Positions 37,361 to 46,589 of a DNA stretch of 64,000 nt are shown here, in pieces. The translations under genes were made by a program, and so were the position numbers. This DNA is from Sphingomonas sp. S2-65 (GTDB taxonomy: Bacteria; Pseudomonadota; Alphaproteobacteria; Sphingomonadales; Sphingomonadaceae): NCBI RefSeq assembly GCF_021513175.1, contig NZ_CP090953.1, positions 1,755,001 through 1,819,000 of the forward strand, read 5' to 3'. The notes beneath the pieces were generated by a model. It had not been told where the DNA came from, did not search any database, and was given only the letters and a program-made list of their open reading frames with translations. Position 1 is the first letter of the stretch, and every line of letters starts with the position of its first letter.

Positions 37361-40356
37361 TAGAGCACTGCCTTCTTGAGTTCGAGGACCTCAAGCGCCG
37401 AGCCGGCCTTCACCGTCAGCGCCAGATTCTCGGTTTCTGTGTTGAGGACCGTGAAGGCGATCGTGTGCTGGCCGGCGCCGAGCCCTTGCAGATAGATGAA
37501 CGGTGTCATCGGCATGCGTCCCTGGCTGTTCTCAGTATCGAGGATGATGTTGACGCTGCCAGCGGCGTAGCCGGTGTTCCCGTTGACGACGAAGGCGCCG
37601 GCGAACTGGAGATCGTCGGGGCTCCAGAACATCCCGAAGAATTGCGCCTTCACGGTGCTGTCCGGTTCGGCCTTCGTGAAGGTGAGCGTGGCGACCGTAG
37701 TGGTTACGCCCCGAGGGCAACTTACGTCGCCGGGGAGTACCACGAAGCGAGTCTGCTGAGCGGAAGCCGCCTTGAGGTGCCTCGTCTCGACAATGTCGGC
37801 GACGATGCGCGTCGCGTAGATCTCACCGAACGTCCATCGCCCGTTGGCGTAGAAGAGCGGACGGATCGGATTGTCGCCGTTCGGATCGACGAAGTCGAAC
37901 TCGTTTGCCATGAACGCGATCCGCGATTTGCGGGTGATGCCATCAGCGGTGATGCTGAAGGCACCGGTGATCCCGTCGGCATCGGCCCGAAGGATCGACT
38001 TCGCGGTTGCGCCGGCCTCGCTGACAAAGGCATCCTGCAGCACCGTCACGGACGCGCTCACGGTGCCGAGGGTCGCCCCGATCTCACTGAACTTTTGCGC
38101 CATGGTGACGGGCCCCGCCATCACCTTGTCGAGGTTCATATTCCACGCGGTTCCGTCGGGCGTCTTGGCGCCCATCAAAGATAGGCTGGCCGCAAGCGCT
38201 GTTGTTGCGGTCTGCTGCGCATTGCGGAAGGTGAGGAATTGGGTACCGACCGCCTGCCCCTCCACCAGCGTGCGTGCATCGAATACCGCGAGCAGATCGT
38301 CCTGGCGCAGCGCCTCCGCCAGAATGCCGGCGGTGTTGATGTCGAGGCTGTCGACGATCTCCTCGGCTACGCGATCGTGGATGATGGTGCCGGTCGGCGC
38401 GCCTACGGTTGCACCATCCTCGGGTCGCGTGGGGCCTGTCACAGCGCCGAAGTCCAGCGTCGTGCCGCTAGTGGTAACAGGGCCAATGATCCGCCGCTGC
38501 CCAGTGAACCCTTGCCGGCGATAGCTGACGGCCACCTCATAGGCGGTACCGCCCTGGACGCTGCTAATGTCCTGCCGGGTCATGTCCGGGCCGAACACGC
38601 CCGCACCCCTCCAGCCCGCTTCCTCGGCTTGGCCGCTGGCGAAGACCCGGTACTCCAACACAATCGCATCGGGCGAGGCTGCATCCATCGCGCCGGTTAC
38701 GATCAGGGCCGGCACCGTCGCTTCGCCGGATACGATGCCGGTGCCGCTGATCATCCATGCACCCTCGCCGGGCACGGGGATCAGTACGGGACCAGTGACC
38801 CCCGGCGTCGGCGGAGGCGTCGTGGTCTGCCCAAGCGCGAAAGGATGCTTGGCCGCAGTCTCGCTGCGCGCCGTCATGGTGACGATCCCGCCCGCGGGCT
38901 CGAGATCGCGGTTCAGCAGAAGGATGGGCTGATTGACCAAGCCCAGTTCCGGCAGCTGCGCCGTCACGCAGTCGCCGGGTTTGTACCCCATCCACACCAG
39001 CTTCAGGGGCAGCTTGATCGGGCCGAACTCGCGGGCGTTCTCGATGTCATACCGGACGGCAGTCGCGACCTGCTTGCTGTTCTGAATGAACGGATAGTCC
39101 TGCACCTTGGAGCGCCGGCCGCGATCCTCCGCCACATGCTCTGGAACGCTGATCGGCGGGCCGGGCAACAGTTCCCAGTGGTTCGCCTCAAGGCGATAGC
39201 GCGGCGTGATGGTGTTGATGCGGCTCCGGCGGGGCTGGGTCGCAGCAACGCTAGCTTCCCCTACGACATCGTCGGTCGTGATGGTGGCGAGGCTCACGCG
39301 CGGGGCGTTCACGAAGCACGCGACCTTCGCGCCCAGAGCAAGCGGTTCGCCCATGCCGGCTTGGAGTATCTTCTTCAGCGAGTCCCACTTATCGTCGCCG
39401 GAGAACACCACGCCGCCGACCTTCCAGCCATTCGCGTCGGCGATGTTCGCGCCCTCCACGAACGACGCGACATCAATCCCGGCCTGCGGCGCACCCATGC
39501 CCATCACGCGCACCCAGTCAGAATTCGGGTTGGTCTTGTCGCGCTGCCAGATCCCGTGCGCCCACTTGAGGCCCCAAAGGTACGGGTTTTCGCTGTACTC
39601 CCAGGTCGAGACCGCCGCATCATAGGCCGCACGGTCGCTCGGATCGGCCATGCGGTGCGGCCCCGACCCACCCGGATAGGTGCTATCCTTGCGCGGGTCG
39701 TAGCAGAGCATGCCCTCCACCACCCACATCGGCTCGGGCACACCGTTCTGATACAGCTTCGCCTTGGTATCGAAGCGAAGCGTCCAGGACGCGGCAGCCT
39801 TGCCCGATAGCTTGTGCGCAGCCGTCCAGCCCGGAGGAGAGCCGGCGCCGGCACCGAAGCCGAGGGCTGCCGGTTCCGGTAGCGCACCGATCTGCGTCAT
39901 CGCCCACATGAAGCCGGCGAAGGCGCCGATCGCGCCGCCGGTGGCGTTGAAGTTCACCGGCACCTTCTCCGCCTTGAAGCTGCCGACCGACTTGACCGGT
40001 CCCAGCGACAGCACCGATACGAAGGACTGCCGATCGTTGTCGCCGTCATCCTTGGTGTTGAAGCCCTTGCGCATGACGATGTTGCCAGCCGTGCCGGTTC
40101 GCCCGAGGACAAGCGGAATGCCGGCGTCGGGGTCGGCGGCGAATTGGGTCTGAGACCCTGTCGCTTGAGCGGTAGGCTTCTTCGCCGTGAGCTGAGAGCC
40201 AACCGACAAGACTGCGCTCGCGACCGTAGCTATTCCAGCTACGGTGGACGCAGCAGCCGCAAGCGCGGTGCCAGCGGCGGCTAACGCGCCGACGCCCGTA
40301 GCAACCAGGGCAACGGCGCCGACTACCACAGCAGCAGTAGCGAGCACTTTTGACAA
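37360..40356 (-). CDS. Tail-tip host-specificity protein (J-like)
   Basis: This 998-residue protein begins with a hydrophobic part (SKVLATAAVVVGAVALVATG, then more Ala/Val/Gly). It continues as a central-fibre base: AADPDAGIPLVLGRTGTAGN, a hub-like middle, a region of fibronectin-III-like segments after residue 500, and a C-terminus with GITGAFSITADGITRKSRIA similar to lambda J-type tips. TTG at 40356 is the preferred start because GGGAG stands seven bases before it. The longer frame from 40485 would overlap a real gene on the other strand. It determines receptor binding together with the tailspike. Confidence 0.83.
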   Translation of the reverse strand: MSKVLATAAVVVGAVALVATGVGALAAAGTALAAAASTVAGIATVASAVLSVGSQLTAKKPTAQATGSQTQFAADPDAGIPLVLGRTGTAGNIVMRKGFNTKDDGDNDRQSFVSVLSLGPVKSVGSFKAEKVPVNFNATGGAIGAFAGFMWAMTQIGALPEPAALGFGAGAGSPPGWTAAHKLSGKAAASWTLRFDTKAKLYQNGVPEPMWVVEGMLCYDPRKDSTYPGGSGPHRMADPSDRAAYDAAVSTWEYSENPYLWGLKWAHGIWQRDKTNPNSDWVRVMGMGAPQAGIDVASFVEGANIADANGWKVGGVVFSGDDKWDSLKKILQAGMGEPLALGAKVACFVNAPRVSLATITTDDVVGEASVAATQPRRSRINTITPRYRLEANHWELLPGPPISVPEHVAEDRGRRSKVQDYPFIQNSKQVATAVRYDIENAREFGPIKLPLKLVWMGYKPGDCVTAQLPELGLVNQPILLLNRDLEPAGGIVTMTARSETAAKHPFALGQTTTPPPTPGVTGPVLIPVPGEGAWMISGTGIVSGEATVPALIVTGAMDAASPDAIVLEYRVFASGQAEEAGWRGAGVFGPDMTRQDISSVQGGTAYEVAVSYRRQGFTGQRRIIGPVTTSGTTLDFGAVTGPTRPEDGATVGAPTGTIIHDRVAEEIVDSLDINTAGILAEALRQDDLLAVFDARTLVEGQAVGTQFLTFRNAQQTATTALAASLSLMGAKTPDGTAWNMNLDKVMAGPVTMAQKFSEIGATLGTVSASVTVLQDAFVSEAGATAKSILRADADGITGAFSITADGITRKSRIAFMANEFDFVDPNGDNPIRPLFYANGRWTFGEIYATRIVADIVETRHLKAASAQQTRFVVLPGDVSCPRGVTTTVATLTFTKAEPDSTVKAQFFGMFWSPDDLQFAGAFVVNGNTGYAAGSVNIILDTENSQGRMPMTPFIYLQGLGAGQHTIAFTVLNTETENLALTVKAGSALEVLELKKAVL

Positions 40357-40402
40357 AAGCCGGCTCCCGTTTAATTTCCACCACCTCGAAGAGGGGGATT
40401 CT

Positions 40403-40726
40403 ATGAAAGTGATGATGATTGCCGCCGCTGCGGCGCTGCTCAGCGGCTGCGCTTCAACCGACAAGGTCTTGAGCAAACAGCCCAAAGAAGTATTTCACTC
40501 GCAGCAGAGTGCCAAGGAAGTGGCATTCTGCCTCGCAAACAAGAACAACACCGCCGCCATGGACCGCGACGATGGGTCCAAAGTCGTGTTGATAAAGAAC
40601 GGCTACGGCGGGGTGTCGATGGCGTTCTCGGTATTCGAAGAAGGCACCGGATCGCGCATTGAGTACCGGAAACAATTCGGAACTATCGGCGGCGCTTGGA
40701 AGCAATGCGTCGGCCTGAAAGACTAA
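40403..40726 (+). CDS. Small lipoprotein, opposite to the tail operon
   Basis: The 107 residues start MKVMMIAAAAALLSGC, with lipobox LLSGC, after a strong GAGGGGG ribosome-binding site. The mature part has ASTDKVLSKQPKEVFHSQQS and a short beta-rich end. It is on the plus strand inside the tail operon, between the tail tip and the NlpC/P60-like gene, with about 46 bases to the tip start. This is the form of a phage moron, expressed by the lysogen. Lipoprotein morons often block entry of related phages, but the family is not recognised. Confidence 0.75.
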   Translation: MKVMMIAAAAALLSGCASTDKVLSKQPKEVFHSQQSAKEVAFCLANKNNTAAMDRDDGSKVVLIKNGYGGVSMAFSVFEEGTGSRIEYRKQFGTIGGAWKQCVGLKD

Positions 40727-41160
40727 ACCGGCATAACCCGCCAGGCGGCGACGTATTCTAGGGGCTGTAGCACCTGTACGCCGCCGCCGATCGCCTCATG
40801 ATACGCGACAACTCGGCCGTTCCCCAGCGCGATGGCAAAGGCGCCCAGGCTGTCTACCGCCGGCATCTGGATGATGTCTCCGGCGACAGCCGCTGCCGGC
40901 GCGATTCGCTCCAGGCCTAGCGCGTCCAGCGCCTCACCAACTGACGCGAACCCGGCCGCCTTCAGCGCCTTGGTCGCGCTCGCGACCGTGCGGTACGATC
41001 CCGAGGGCGGCAGCTTCACCTTGCGCCCCAGCTTCCGCAGGTGCGCCGCGATCATCCGAACGCAATCGTTCGTACCCAGCCGGAGCGGGCGGTTGCGCCA
41101 TGCGTCGAGGATTGCCTGCGCGGCATCTCGCTTCCTCACCATCGGATCAACAGCGGTCAT
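40723..41160 (-). CDS. Tail-tip protein of DUF6950 / NlpC-P60-like type
   Basis: The 145 residues include LRLGTNDCVRMIAAHLRKLG, where the Cys lies in the place of the NlpC/P60 nucleophile, and GDIIQMPAVDSLGAFAIALG with GRVVAYHEAIGGGVQVL, which fits the following strand and the histidine. Such proteins in the tail tip help penetrate the cell wall. The 3' end overlaps the moron gene by four bases on the opposite strand. Confidence 0.75.
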   Translation of the reverse strand: MTAVDPMVRKRDAAQAILDAWRNRPLRLGTNDCVRMIAAHLRKLGRKVKLPPSGSYRTVASATKALKAAGFASVGEALDALGLERIAPAAAVAGDIIQMPAVDSLGAFAIALGNGRVVAYHEAIGGGVQVLQPLEYVAAWRVMPV

Positions 41161-41804
41161 TGGTAGGACACCTGCAAGTTATAGCCGCCGCCAAAGCTCC
41201 CGGCGCCGCCATAAGTGATTGGAGAGGGATTGCCCGCTACGCCCCAATAGACCGGCTGATCGACGCCGGTGACGTCGTCCATGCCCGCTTCGTTCGGGAA
41301 GATGCTGCGATGATGACCCGGCGAAAGACGTGCAGACTCGTCGCCCTCGAACAGGCGCTCGAAGACGCTAACGACCTCGTAATTCAGCCGGCGATCATGC
41401 TCGCGGGAAATCAGCGTCGGCACGTCCAGCTCGCCCAGGAAGATCAGGTAAGGATCTGGGATCGGCCGTCCGCTGACTTGATCGACAGCGCCAAGCCACA
41501 CCGTCACGTGCGAACCCTGCATAGTGGGCGCGGCAAGGGCGGCGGCCGCAGCATCGCCGTTCGGCAACAGCGTAACGGCGAACGCGGGAGCGCTGTCGCC
41601 CAAGCCGTCGCTCAGCTGCTCGATATCTGACAGCACGCCAAACGTGGCGTCTTCACCGACATAGGTTTTGCCGCCGAAGGGGATCACGCCTGCGCCGTCT
41701 AGCAGGTTGAGGGTATAGTCGGGCAGCTCGAACGAGATCGCGCCGAACACAAGCGGAGAGACACCCCGCAATTCGGCGTCGAGAGCCGGCGTCAGATTGG
41801 TCAT
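41157..41804 (-). CDS. Tail protein, hub/baseplate-like
   Basis: This 215-residue protein starts MTNLTPALDAELRGVSPLVF, with GGKTYVGEDATFGVLSDIEQ and VTVWLGAVDQVSGRPIPDPY. It is in the position of lambda L/M-type or DUF2163-like tail-tip proteins between the distal tail protein and the NlpC protein. The assignment rests on position and general pattern. The start overlaps the previous stop by 4 bases. Confidence 0.65.
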   Translation of the reverse strand: MTNLTPALDAELRGVSPLVFGAISFELPDYTLNLLDGAGVIPFGGKTYVGEDATFGVLSDIEQLSDGLGDSAPAFAVTLLPNGDAAAAALAAPTMQGSHVTVWLGAVDQVSGRPIPDPYLIFLGELDVPTLISREHDRRLNYEVVSVFERLFEGDESARLSPGHHRSIFPNEAGMDDVTGVDQPVYWGVAGNPSPITYGGAGSFGGGYNLQVSYQ

Positions 41805-42394
41805 TTTGCCTCAACGATCCGGAAAGACAGCCCGACGAAGCGAGCCACGTCGAGGGTCCAGCTGCGGCTGTCGCCCTCGATCAGTCCTTCGATCTTGGGG
41901 TTGAAGTCGCAGATCGCTCCGTTGCCGGGCTGCATGCGGAGCATCGGTGCGATCGGCAGCACAACGTTGCCACCGCCATCGGCCGCCACGTCCGCAGTCG
42001 CCATCTCCAGATAGTAGCGGCCGCCATGGATGATCGAGAAGAACTGCCCGTCTCGGACCTGATAGCCGGGAGCAAAGCCTCGAAGATTGATCGCGGAGCC
42101 GGCCTGCCCGCCGCCGTTAACGCGAGGGGCGCCGGGGTTGCCGATGTCGAGGCCGAGCTGCGGCCACTCGAAGATCGCGCCTTGGCGCTGTGCCTGGATC
42201 AGCTTCGACACCCAGACCCGCCCCGCCGCTTCGGTGCGCAGCTTAGGCATGGTCACATCGATCGCGAAGCGGTCACCCAGGCGCAGCAGCTTCTGCATGG
42301 CGCCACCGAATACAGGGCGCAGCGTGCCGCCCCATTCCAGATAAGCAGGCTCGGCACTGGCGGGGCCGGGCGAGGAAGGAAGGGCGATGCTCAT
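41801..42394 (-). CDS. Tail protein, distal-tail-like
   Basis: This 197-residue protein has ERPAYLEW-like PAYLEWGGTLRPVFGGAMQK, then DRFAIDVTMPKLRTEAAGRV and FFSIIHGGRYYLEMATADVA. It follows the tape measure and is in the place of a distal tail protein, which links the tube to the tip. The fold cannot be confirmed by eye. It is coupled on both sides by 4-base overlaps. Confidence 0.65.
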   Translation of the reverse strand: MSIALPSSPGPASAEPAYLEWGGTLRPVFGGAMQKLLRLGDRFAIDVTMPKLRTEAAGRVWVSKLIQAQRQGAIFEWPQLGLDIGNPGAPRVNGGGQAGSAINLRGFAPGYQVRDGQFFSIIHGGRYYLEMATADVAADGGGNVVLPIAPMLRMQPGNGAICDFNPKIEGLIEGDSRSWTLDVARFVGLSFRIVEAK

Positions 42395-45300
42395 GGGCGA
42401 CCCAGCCGCCGCCCAGCGGCACGCGCAGACTGGCTGCGGGCCATTGCGGCACCTCCTGCAGCGGCCTGCGCGTCCAAAGCCTGGATGCGCGCCCAGAAGT
42501 CCTCGACCGTCATCACGCCGCTCATGTTGACGACTAGGCTGCGACCCTCGCTCCGGTTGTCGTTACCGGGACGCCGGATGTCGACGATCTCACCCTTGCT
42601 GGCGCGGAACTGGACCAGGTTCGCATCCACGCCCGACATACCACCGACCTTGAAGCTGCCACCGGTGCGAAAGCCGGGGATGTCGACATCGATTGGTCCG
42701 CCCGTCACGCCCGAGGTCCAGTCGCCCGCACCCTTCGACTTGCCGAACAGACCGCCCAGCGCCTTGCCGATAGAGGAGAGGATGCCCCCGCCGCTGCCCG
42801 AACCACCACCGTTCCCGGCTTTAGAGAACAGATTGGCGATCAGGTCGGCCAAACTATTTAAGGCGTCCTCCATTCCCTTCGCGACCTTATCCTTCCACCA
42901 GTTTTTTACCCAGTCGCCGATGTTGCCATCCAGGGCGGAGCGGAGGCCGTCCTTGAGGGTGCTGCGCCACAGCCCGGTGATCCTCGCCCTCTCACTTTCG
43001 CCAGCTTCCGATGCCGCCTGCGCGAACGCCGCGGGCGCCGACATGCCTTCGTCCTGGAGCCGACGCGCCCGCTCGCGGATGTCGATCTCGCGTTGCAGCT
43101 GGCGAAGCCGCTCTTCACTGTCACCGCGCTCCTGCGCGAGCCGCAGCGCACGATCCTGCGCGTCGTCGGCGAACCACCGCCGCCGCACATCCGCGCGAGC
43201 CGCATCGACCGCGGCCTGATCGGCTTCGGCAAGGCGGGTGGCCTCGGCAAGGTTTTTGGTCTGCTCGTAGTAGGTCGCGACACGGCGCTTCAGCTCGGCC
43301 TGGCGCTCCAGAGTCGCTTCGAGCGCACGATCGTTACCGATGCGCGCAACCTCGATCGCCACCGCCGCACGCTCGTCGGCAACTTCCTTCGCGATCGCTT
43401 CGGAGCGGGCAGCCTGGATCGCATGCATGTCGCGCTGGGCAGCGACGCGTGCCTGATCCAGCGTCAGCCCGGTACGCTGATAAGCTTCGACCTGCTTCGA
43501 CAGCGCGAGCTGGTCCTGAATGCGGCGCTCGGCTTCCTTGTCGCCACGAGCACGCGCGGCCTCAAGCTCGGCCTGGACGCGCAGCTGCTCGCGGTTGTCA
43601 CCATCATACTTGGTGTCGCGACCCCGGCCCTTCCGGCTAGCGCGTTCCTTCTTGGGCGCCGTGAAGTCAACGTTGCGCGTGCCGGACACGGGTGGGGCAA
43701 TGGGAGCTCCCGACTTTGGTGCGGCGGGTAGCGGCGACGCATCAGCCTCACCGCTGCCGCCCAGGCCTAGGCGCTGCTTCAGCGCCGCATACTTGTCGCC
43801 GATCCACTTCGCGGCATTGCCGATCCACGTCATCAGGCCGCCGAACTTGTCGACCAGCCAACCCTTCACACCATCGTACACGCCCTTGGCGGCGGACACC
43901 ACGTTGGGGAAGGCGCCAGCCACCCAGTTCACGCCGCTCGCCACCACACCGGTGAAGGCATTCATGATCCAGGTGAACCCGTCGACGAGGAAGGACTTGG
44001 CCGCTTCGTAAGCCACCTGGATGGGGATCACGAGTTGCGGAAAGACCATCGTCACAATGTCGATGATGGTCTGGCACGCGGCGTCCACGGCAGCCCCTGC
44101 GGAGCCCCATGCACCAGCGAAGTCGCCGGTGAGCAGTGCGGTAACGATACCGACGATGTTGCTCACGACATCCACGAAGCCAGAGATCGCGCGCACGCCC
44201 AACTGGAGCGCCTGCACCAAGGCAACGCCGAACATCTGCACCATCGCACCGATGAAGGTGCCGGCGACATCCACGACGCCCTTGATCGCCGTGACGATGA
44301 AGCCGAATGCCGCGCCCATGGGGCCGTTCGCAACCTGCGACGCGACGGTGCCCAGCTGCTGAAACAGGGCCGTGAGTGGCGGTCCAAGGTTCTCCTGCGC
44401 GTACTTCCACACCTGCCCGAGCGCAGCGATGATGCTGTCTTTGAACAGGATGACACCGGCGACCGCCCAACCGATCGGGCCGACGATGCCGAGGAAGGAC
44501 CGCGAGAGCATCGCCAGCGCCTCGCCTAGACCTACGCGCGCCACCAACTGCGCGAGCGCTGCGCCCAGCGTGCTGATAGGCTCCAGCACCAGGCTGATGG
44601 CCCAGCCGATAGCGCCGAAGCCGCGCGCCACCTTCGCGATCAGGAATGCCGCCAGCGCGCCGAAGGCGACGGCAAGTGGCCCGAGGGCGGCCGCAATCGC
44701 GCCGATGACGACGCCGACCCGCAGTAATGCCGGATTGGCATTCGCGATCCCTTCCATGAACGACGCGAAAGAGTTCTTCACCGAGGTGATCATGGCGGTG
44801 AGGCCGGCCTCACCGATAGCGATCTTCACGCTCTCGAAGGCATTCGCCATGCGCGTCGTCGCTGCCGCTTCGCCCTCAAGGCGCTTGGCGATCTTGCCGC
44901 CGACATCACCGCCGGCAATCTCCTGCTGAAGATCGGCAATTCCCTGCCGGCCTTTTTCCATCAGGCCGATTGCGGTGCGCGCCGCGTCGGAGCCGAAGAT
45001 CGTCTTGAGCGCGTCGGTCTTCGACTTGTCCGAGAGCCCGGCGAACGCCTTGCGCAGCACCTCGGCCTGTTCGGCGAGAGGTTTCATGCGACCCGTGCGC
45101 ATGTCGAAGAACTCGATGCCGAGTTTCTTCATCGCGAACTCGGCTTCCTTGGACACCGGCACCAGCGACTGGATGTAAGTCTTGAAGGACGTGCCCGCGT
45201 CGGAGCCGCTGCTGAACTGGGTGCTGGTCGCGGCAATGGCCGTGGCGAAGTCGCGGAAGCTCAGCCCTGCCGAGGCTGCGACGCCGCCGCCCTGCGCCAC

Positions 45301-45909
45301 CGCACCCTGAAAATCTAGGAACCCGAACTTGGACGCATCCAGAGCGCCGACCACATCGTTGACGACCGTCGGCAGCTCGCCAGCAGTCGCCTTGAACTGT
45401 CCCATCACGTCGGTGACCAGCGAAACGGCCGAAGGCACTTCGGCAGCGCCGGCAGCTGCCAGGTCGAGCGACGCCTTCAGCGCCCCGCCCATGATGTCGG
45501 CGGTCGACACGCCGGCAAGCCCAAGCGCCTCTATTCCGTCCGCCGCCTCGGTCGCGCCCTTGCCGACTGCCGGGCCGAGCGTCTTGGCCTGATCGGATAG
45601 CGTCTTCAGCTCGCGACCGCTCACGCCCTTCAGCGCGGCCTCCACGCGTTTCATGGAAGCTTCGAACCCGCTGGCACTGCGATTCGAGGTGACGGCAAGC
45701 GCAGCGAGCGGCGCCGTCACCCCGACCGTCAGCGCAGTGCCCATGCCGCGCGCCTTGGCCGAAACATCATCGAGCGTGCGGCTCAGCTGCTCGAACACGG
45801 TGCGCAGGCCGCTGAGGTCACCACGAGCGCGATTGACCGCAGGCGTCCAATCGCCCGTATCGAGCACCAGCACGCCGCGAAGCGCGCCGATCACTGCGTT
45901 CCCGCTCAT
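42391..45909 (-). CDS. Tape measure protein
   Basis: This is the longest gene of the tail module, 1172 residues. The N-terminal third has the TP901-type tape-measure core: VDQV-like GVSTADIMGGALKASLDLAA, DVMGQFKATAGELPTVVNDV, and FKTYIQSLVPVSKEAEFAMK. The middle has several hydrophobic segments (GVVIGAIAAALGPLAVAFGA and similar) that may enter the host membrane during injection. The C-terminal third is charged and coiled-coil-like (QVEAYQRTGLTLDQARVAAQ). Its length sets the tail length. It starts right after the GT frame, as usual. Confidence 0.92.
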   Translation of the reverse strand: MSGNAVIGALRGVLVLDTGDWTPAVNRARGDLSGLRTVFEQLSRTLDDVSAKARGMGTALTVGVTAPLAALAVTSNRSASGFEASMKRVEAALKGVSGRELKTLSDQAKTLGPAVGKGATEAADGIEALGLAGVSTADIMGGALKASLDLAAAGAAEVPSAVSLVTDVMGQFKATAGELPTVVNDVVGALDASKFGFLDFQGAVAQGGGVAASAGLSFRDFATAIAATSTQFSSGSDAGTSFKTYIQSLVPVSKEAEFAMKKLGIEFFDMRTGRMKPLAEQAEVLRKAFAGLSDKSKTDALKTIFGSDAARTAIGLMEKGRQGIADLQQEIAGGDVGGKIAKRLEGEAAATTRMANAFESVKIAIGEAGLTAMITSVKNSFASFMEGIANANPALLRVGVVIGAIAAALGPLAVAFGALAAFLIAKVARGFGAIGWAISLVLEPISTLGAALAQLVARVGLGEALAMLSRSFLGIVGPIGWAVAGVILFKDSIIAALGQVWKYAQENLGPPLTALFQQLGTVASQVANGPMGAAFGFIVTAIKGVVDVAGTFIGAMVQMFGVALVQALQLGVRAISGFVDVVSNIVGIVTALLTGDFAGAWGSAGAAVDAACQTIIDIVTMVFPQLVIPIQVAYEAAKSFLVDGFTWIMNAFTGVVASGVNWVAGAFPNVVSAAKGVYDGVKGWLVDKFGGLMTWIGNAAKWIGDKYAALKQRLGLGGSGEADASPLPAAPKSGAPIAPPVSGTRNVDFTAPKKERASRKGRGRDTKYDGDNREQLRVQAELEAARARGDKEAERRIQDQLALSKQVEAYQRTGLTLDQARVAAQRDMHAIQAARSEAIAKEVADERAAVAIEVARIGNDRALEATLERQAELKRRVATYYEQTKNLAEATRLAEADQAAVDAARADVRRRWFADDAQDRALRLAQERGDSEERLRQLQREIDIRERARRLQDEGMSAPAAFAQAASEAGESERARITGLWRSTLKDGLRSALDGNIGDWVKNWWKDKVAKGMEDALNSLADLIANLFSKAGNGGGSGSGGGILSSIGKALGGLFGKSKGAGDWTSGVTGGPIDVDIPGFRTGGSFKVGGMSGVDANLVQFRASKGEIVDIRRPGNDNRSEGRSLVVNMSGVMTVEDFWARIQALDAQAAAGGAAMARSQSARAAGRRLGRP

Positions 45910-45910
45910 G

Positions 45911-46587
45911 CTACTTCCCGTTTTTGTTGAGGCCTGCGACGGCAGACCACATCCGCGCCATCGTCATCATCTGCTCGGCAGTCATCGCGCGCCGCTTCTG
46001 CTGGCGCTTGGGCTTGCCCACGATGTCCTTGAGCGGCGGCATCTTCTTCGCGCGGCCGAGCGCGGCGATCGTCCAGGCCAACCATGCCCGGTCCTGGTGC
46101 GCGACTTCAGCCGCGCGGCGCTTGCCCTCAACGAGCAGAACGAACAGCCTAGGGGTCGAGCGGAAGAAGGTTTCGTGCGAACCCAGATCCAGCTCGACCC
46201 AGATCGTCAGCGCTTTCGCCCAGTTCCAGGCTTCTTCGGCGCCGGCTTCGGCTTCGGCGCCGGAGCCTTTCCCCCCGCGCTCCCGACAACCTTCGCCTCA
46301 GGGAATGCGGCCACGAACGCCTTGGTGACGACCTGCGCCGCCTCGGCCACGCCCATGTCGTGGATCAGCCGCCCTGCTTCCAGGTCGCTCAGGGCGCCGT
46401 GATGCGCGGCCAGCCCGATCCGGAAGATCGAGCGGATCATGGTTGGCTTGCTCAGCTGCTCACCGATGTCCGCCACGTCGACTTCAAGCTCTTCCTCAAT
46501 CGTACAGAGCGCGTTGAAGTCATAGACCAGCTTCCAATTCTGGTCGGCCGCCTTGAAGGCGACCTCGCCCTTGATGGTTTCGGCCAT
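45911..46587 (-). CDS. GT tail assembly chaperone, made by -1 frameshift
   Basis: The frame downstream of G has no start codon of its own. It is open from the slippery site to a TAG at 45911-45913. A -1 shift at 46267-46273 would join the first 107 residues of G to 118 further residues (GSGAEAEAGAEEAWNWAKAL through AVAGLNKNGK), giving a 225-residue GT protein. In lambda the GT form recruits the tape measure while G coats it. There is no stop between the site and the T part. This is a confident reading by eye, but it is not tested. Confidence 0.85.
46207..46587 (-). CDS. G-like tail assembly chaperone
   Basis: The unshifted product has 126 residues. It starts MAETIKGEVAFKAADQNWKL, continues with DFNALCTIEEELEVDVADIG and ends in a Lys/Pro-rich tail (APAPKPKPAPKKPG). 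It lies between the tail tube and the tape measure, where siphoviruses encode the G/GT pair. The Pro/Lys tail is lost when the ribosome shifts frame. ATG 46587 starts three bases before the tube stop. Confidence 0.88.
   Translation of the reverse strand: MAETIKGEVAFKAADQNWKLVYDFNALCTIEEELEVDVADIGEQLSKPTMIRSIFRIGLAAHHGALSDLEAGRLIHDMGVAEAAQVVTKAFVAAFPEAKVVGSAGGKAPAPKPKPAPKKPGTGRKR
46245..46273 (-). promoter_or_regulatory. -1 frameshift signal: GGGAAAG plus hairpin
   Basis: The heptamer GGGAAAG lies at 46273-46267 on the minus strand. It is read in the zero frame as G GGA AAG, the same slippery sequence as lambda G/GT. After a four-base gap, CGGCGCC can pair with GGCGCCG across a 12-base loop (GAAGCCGAAGCC), a 7-bp GC stem that could stimulate slippage. 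Confidence 0.85.
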
Positions 46588-46589
46588 GA

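Noticed and set aside
38239..39810. A 523-residue plus-strand frame opposite the tail-tip gene
   Set aside because: Shadow frame rich in Arg and His; the tail-tip gene on the other strand is well supported.
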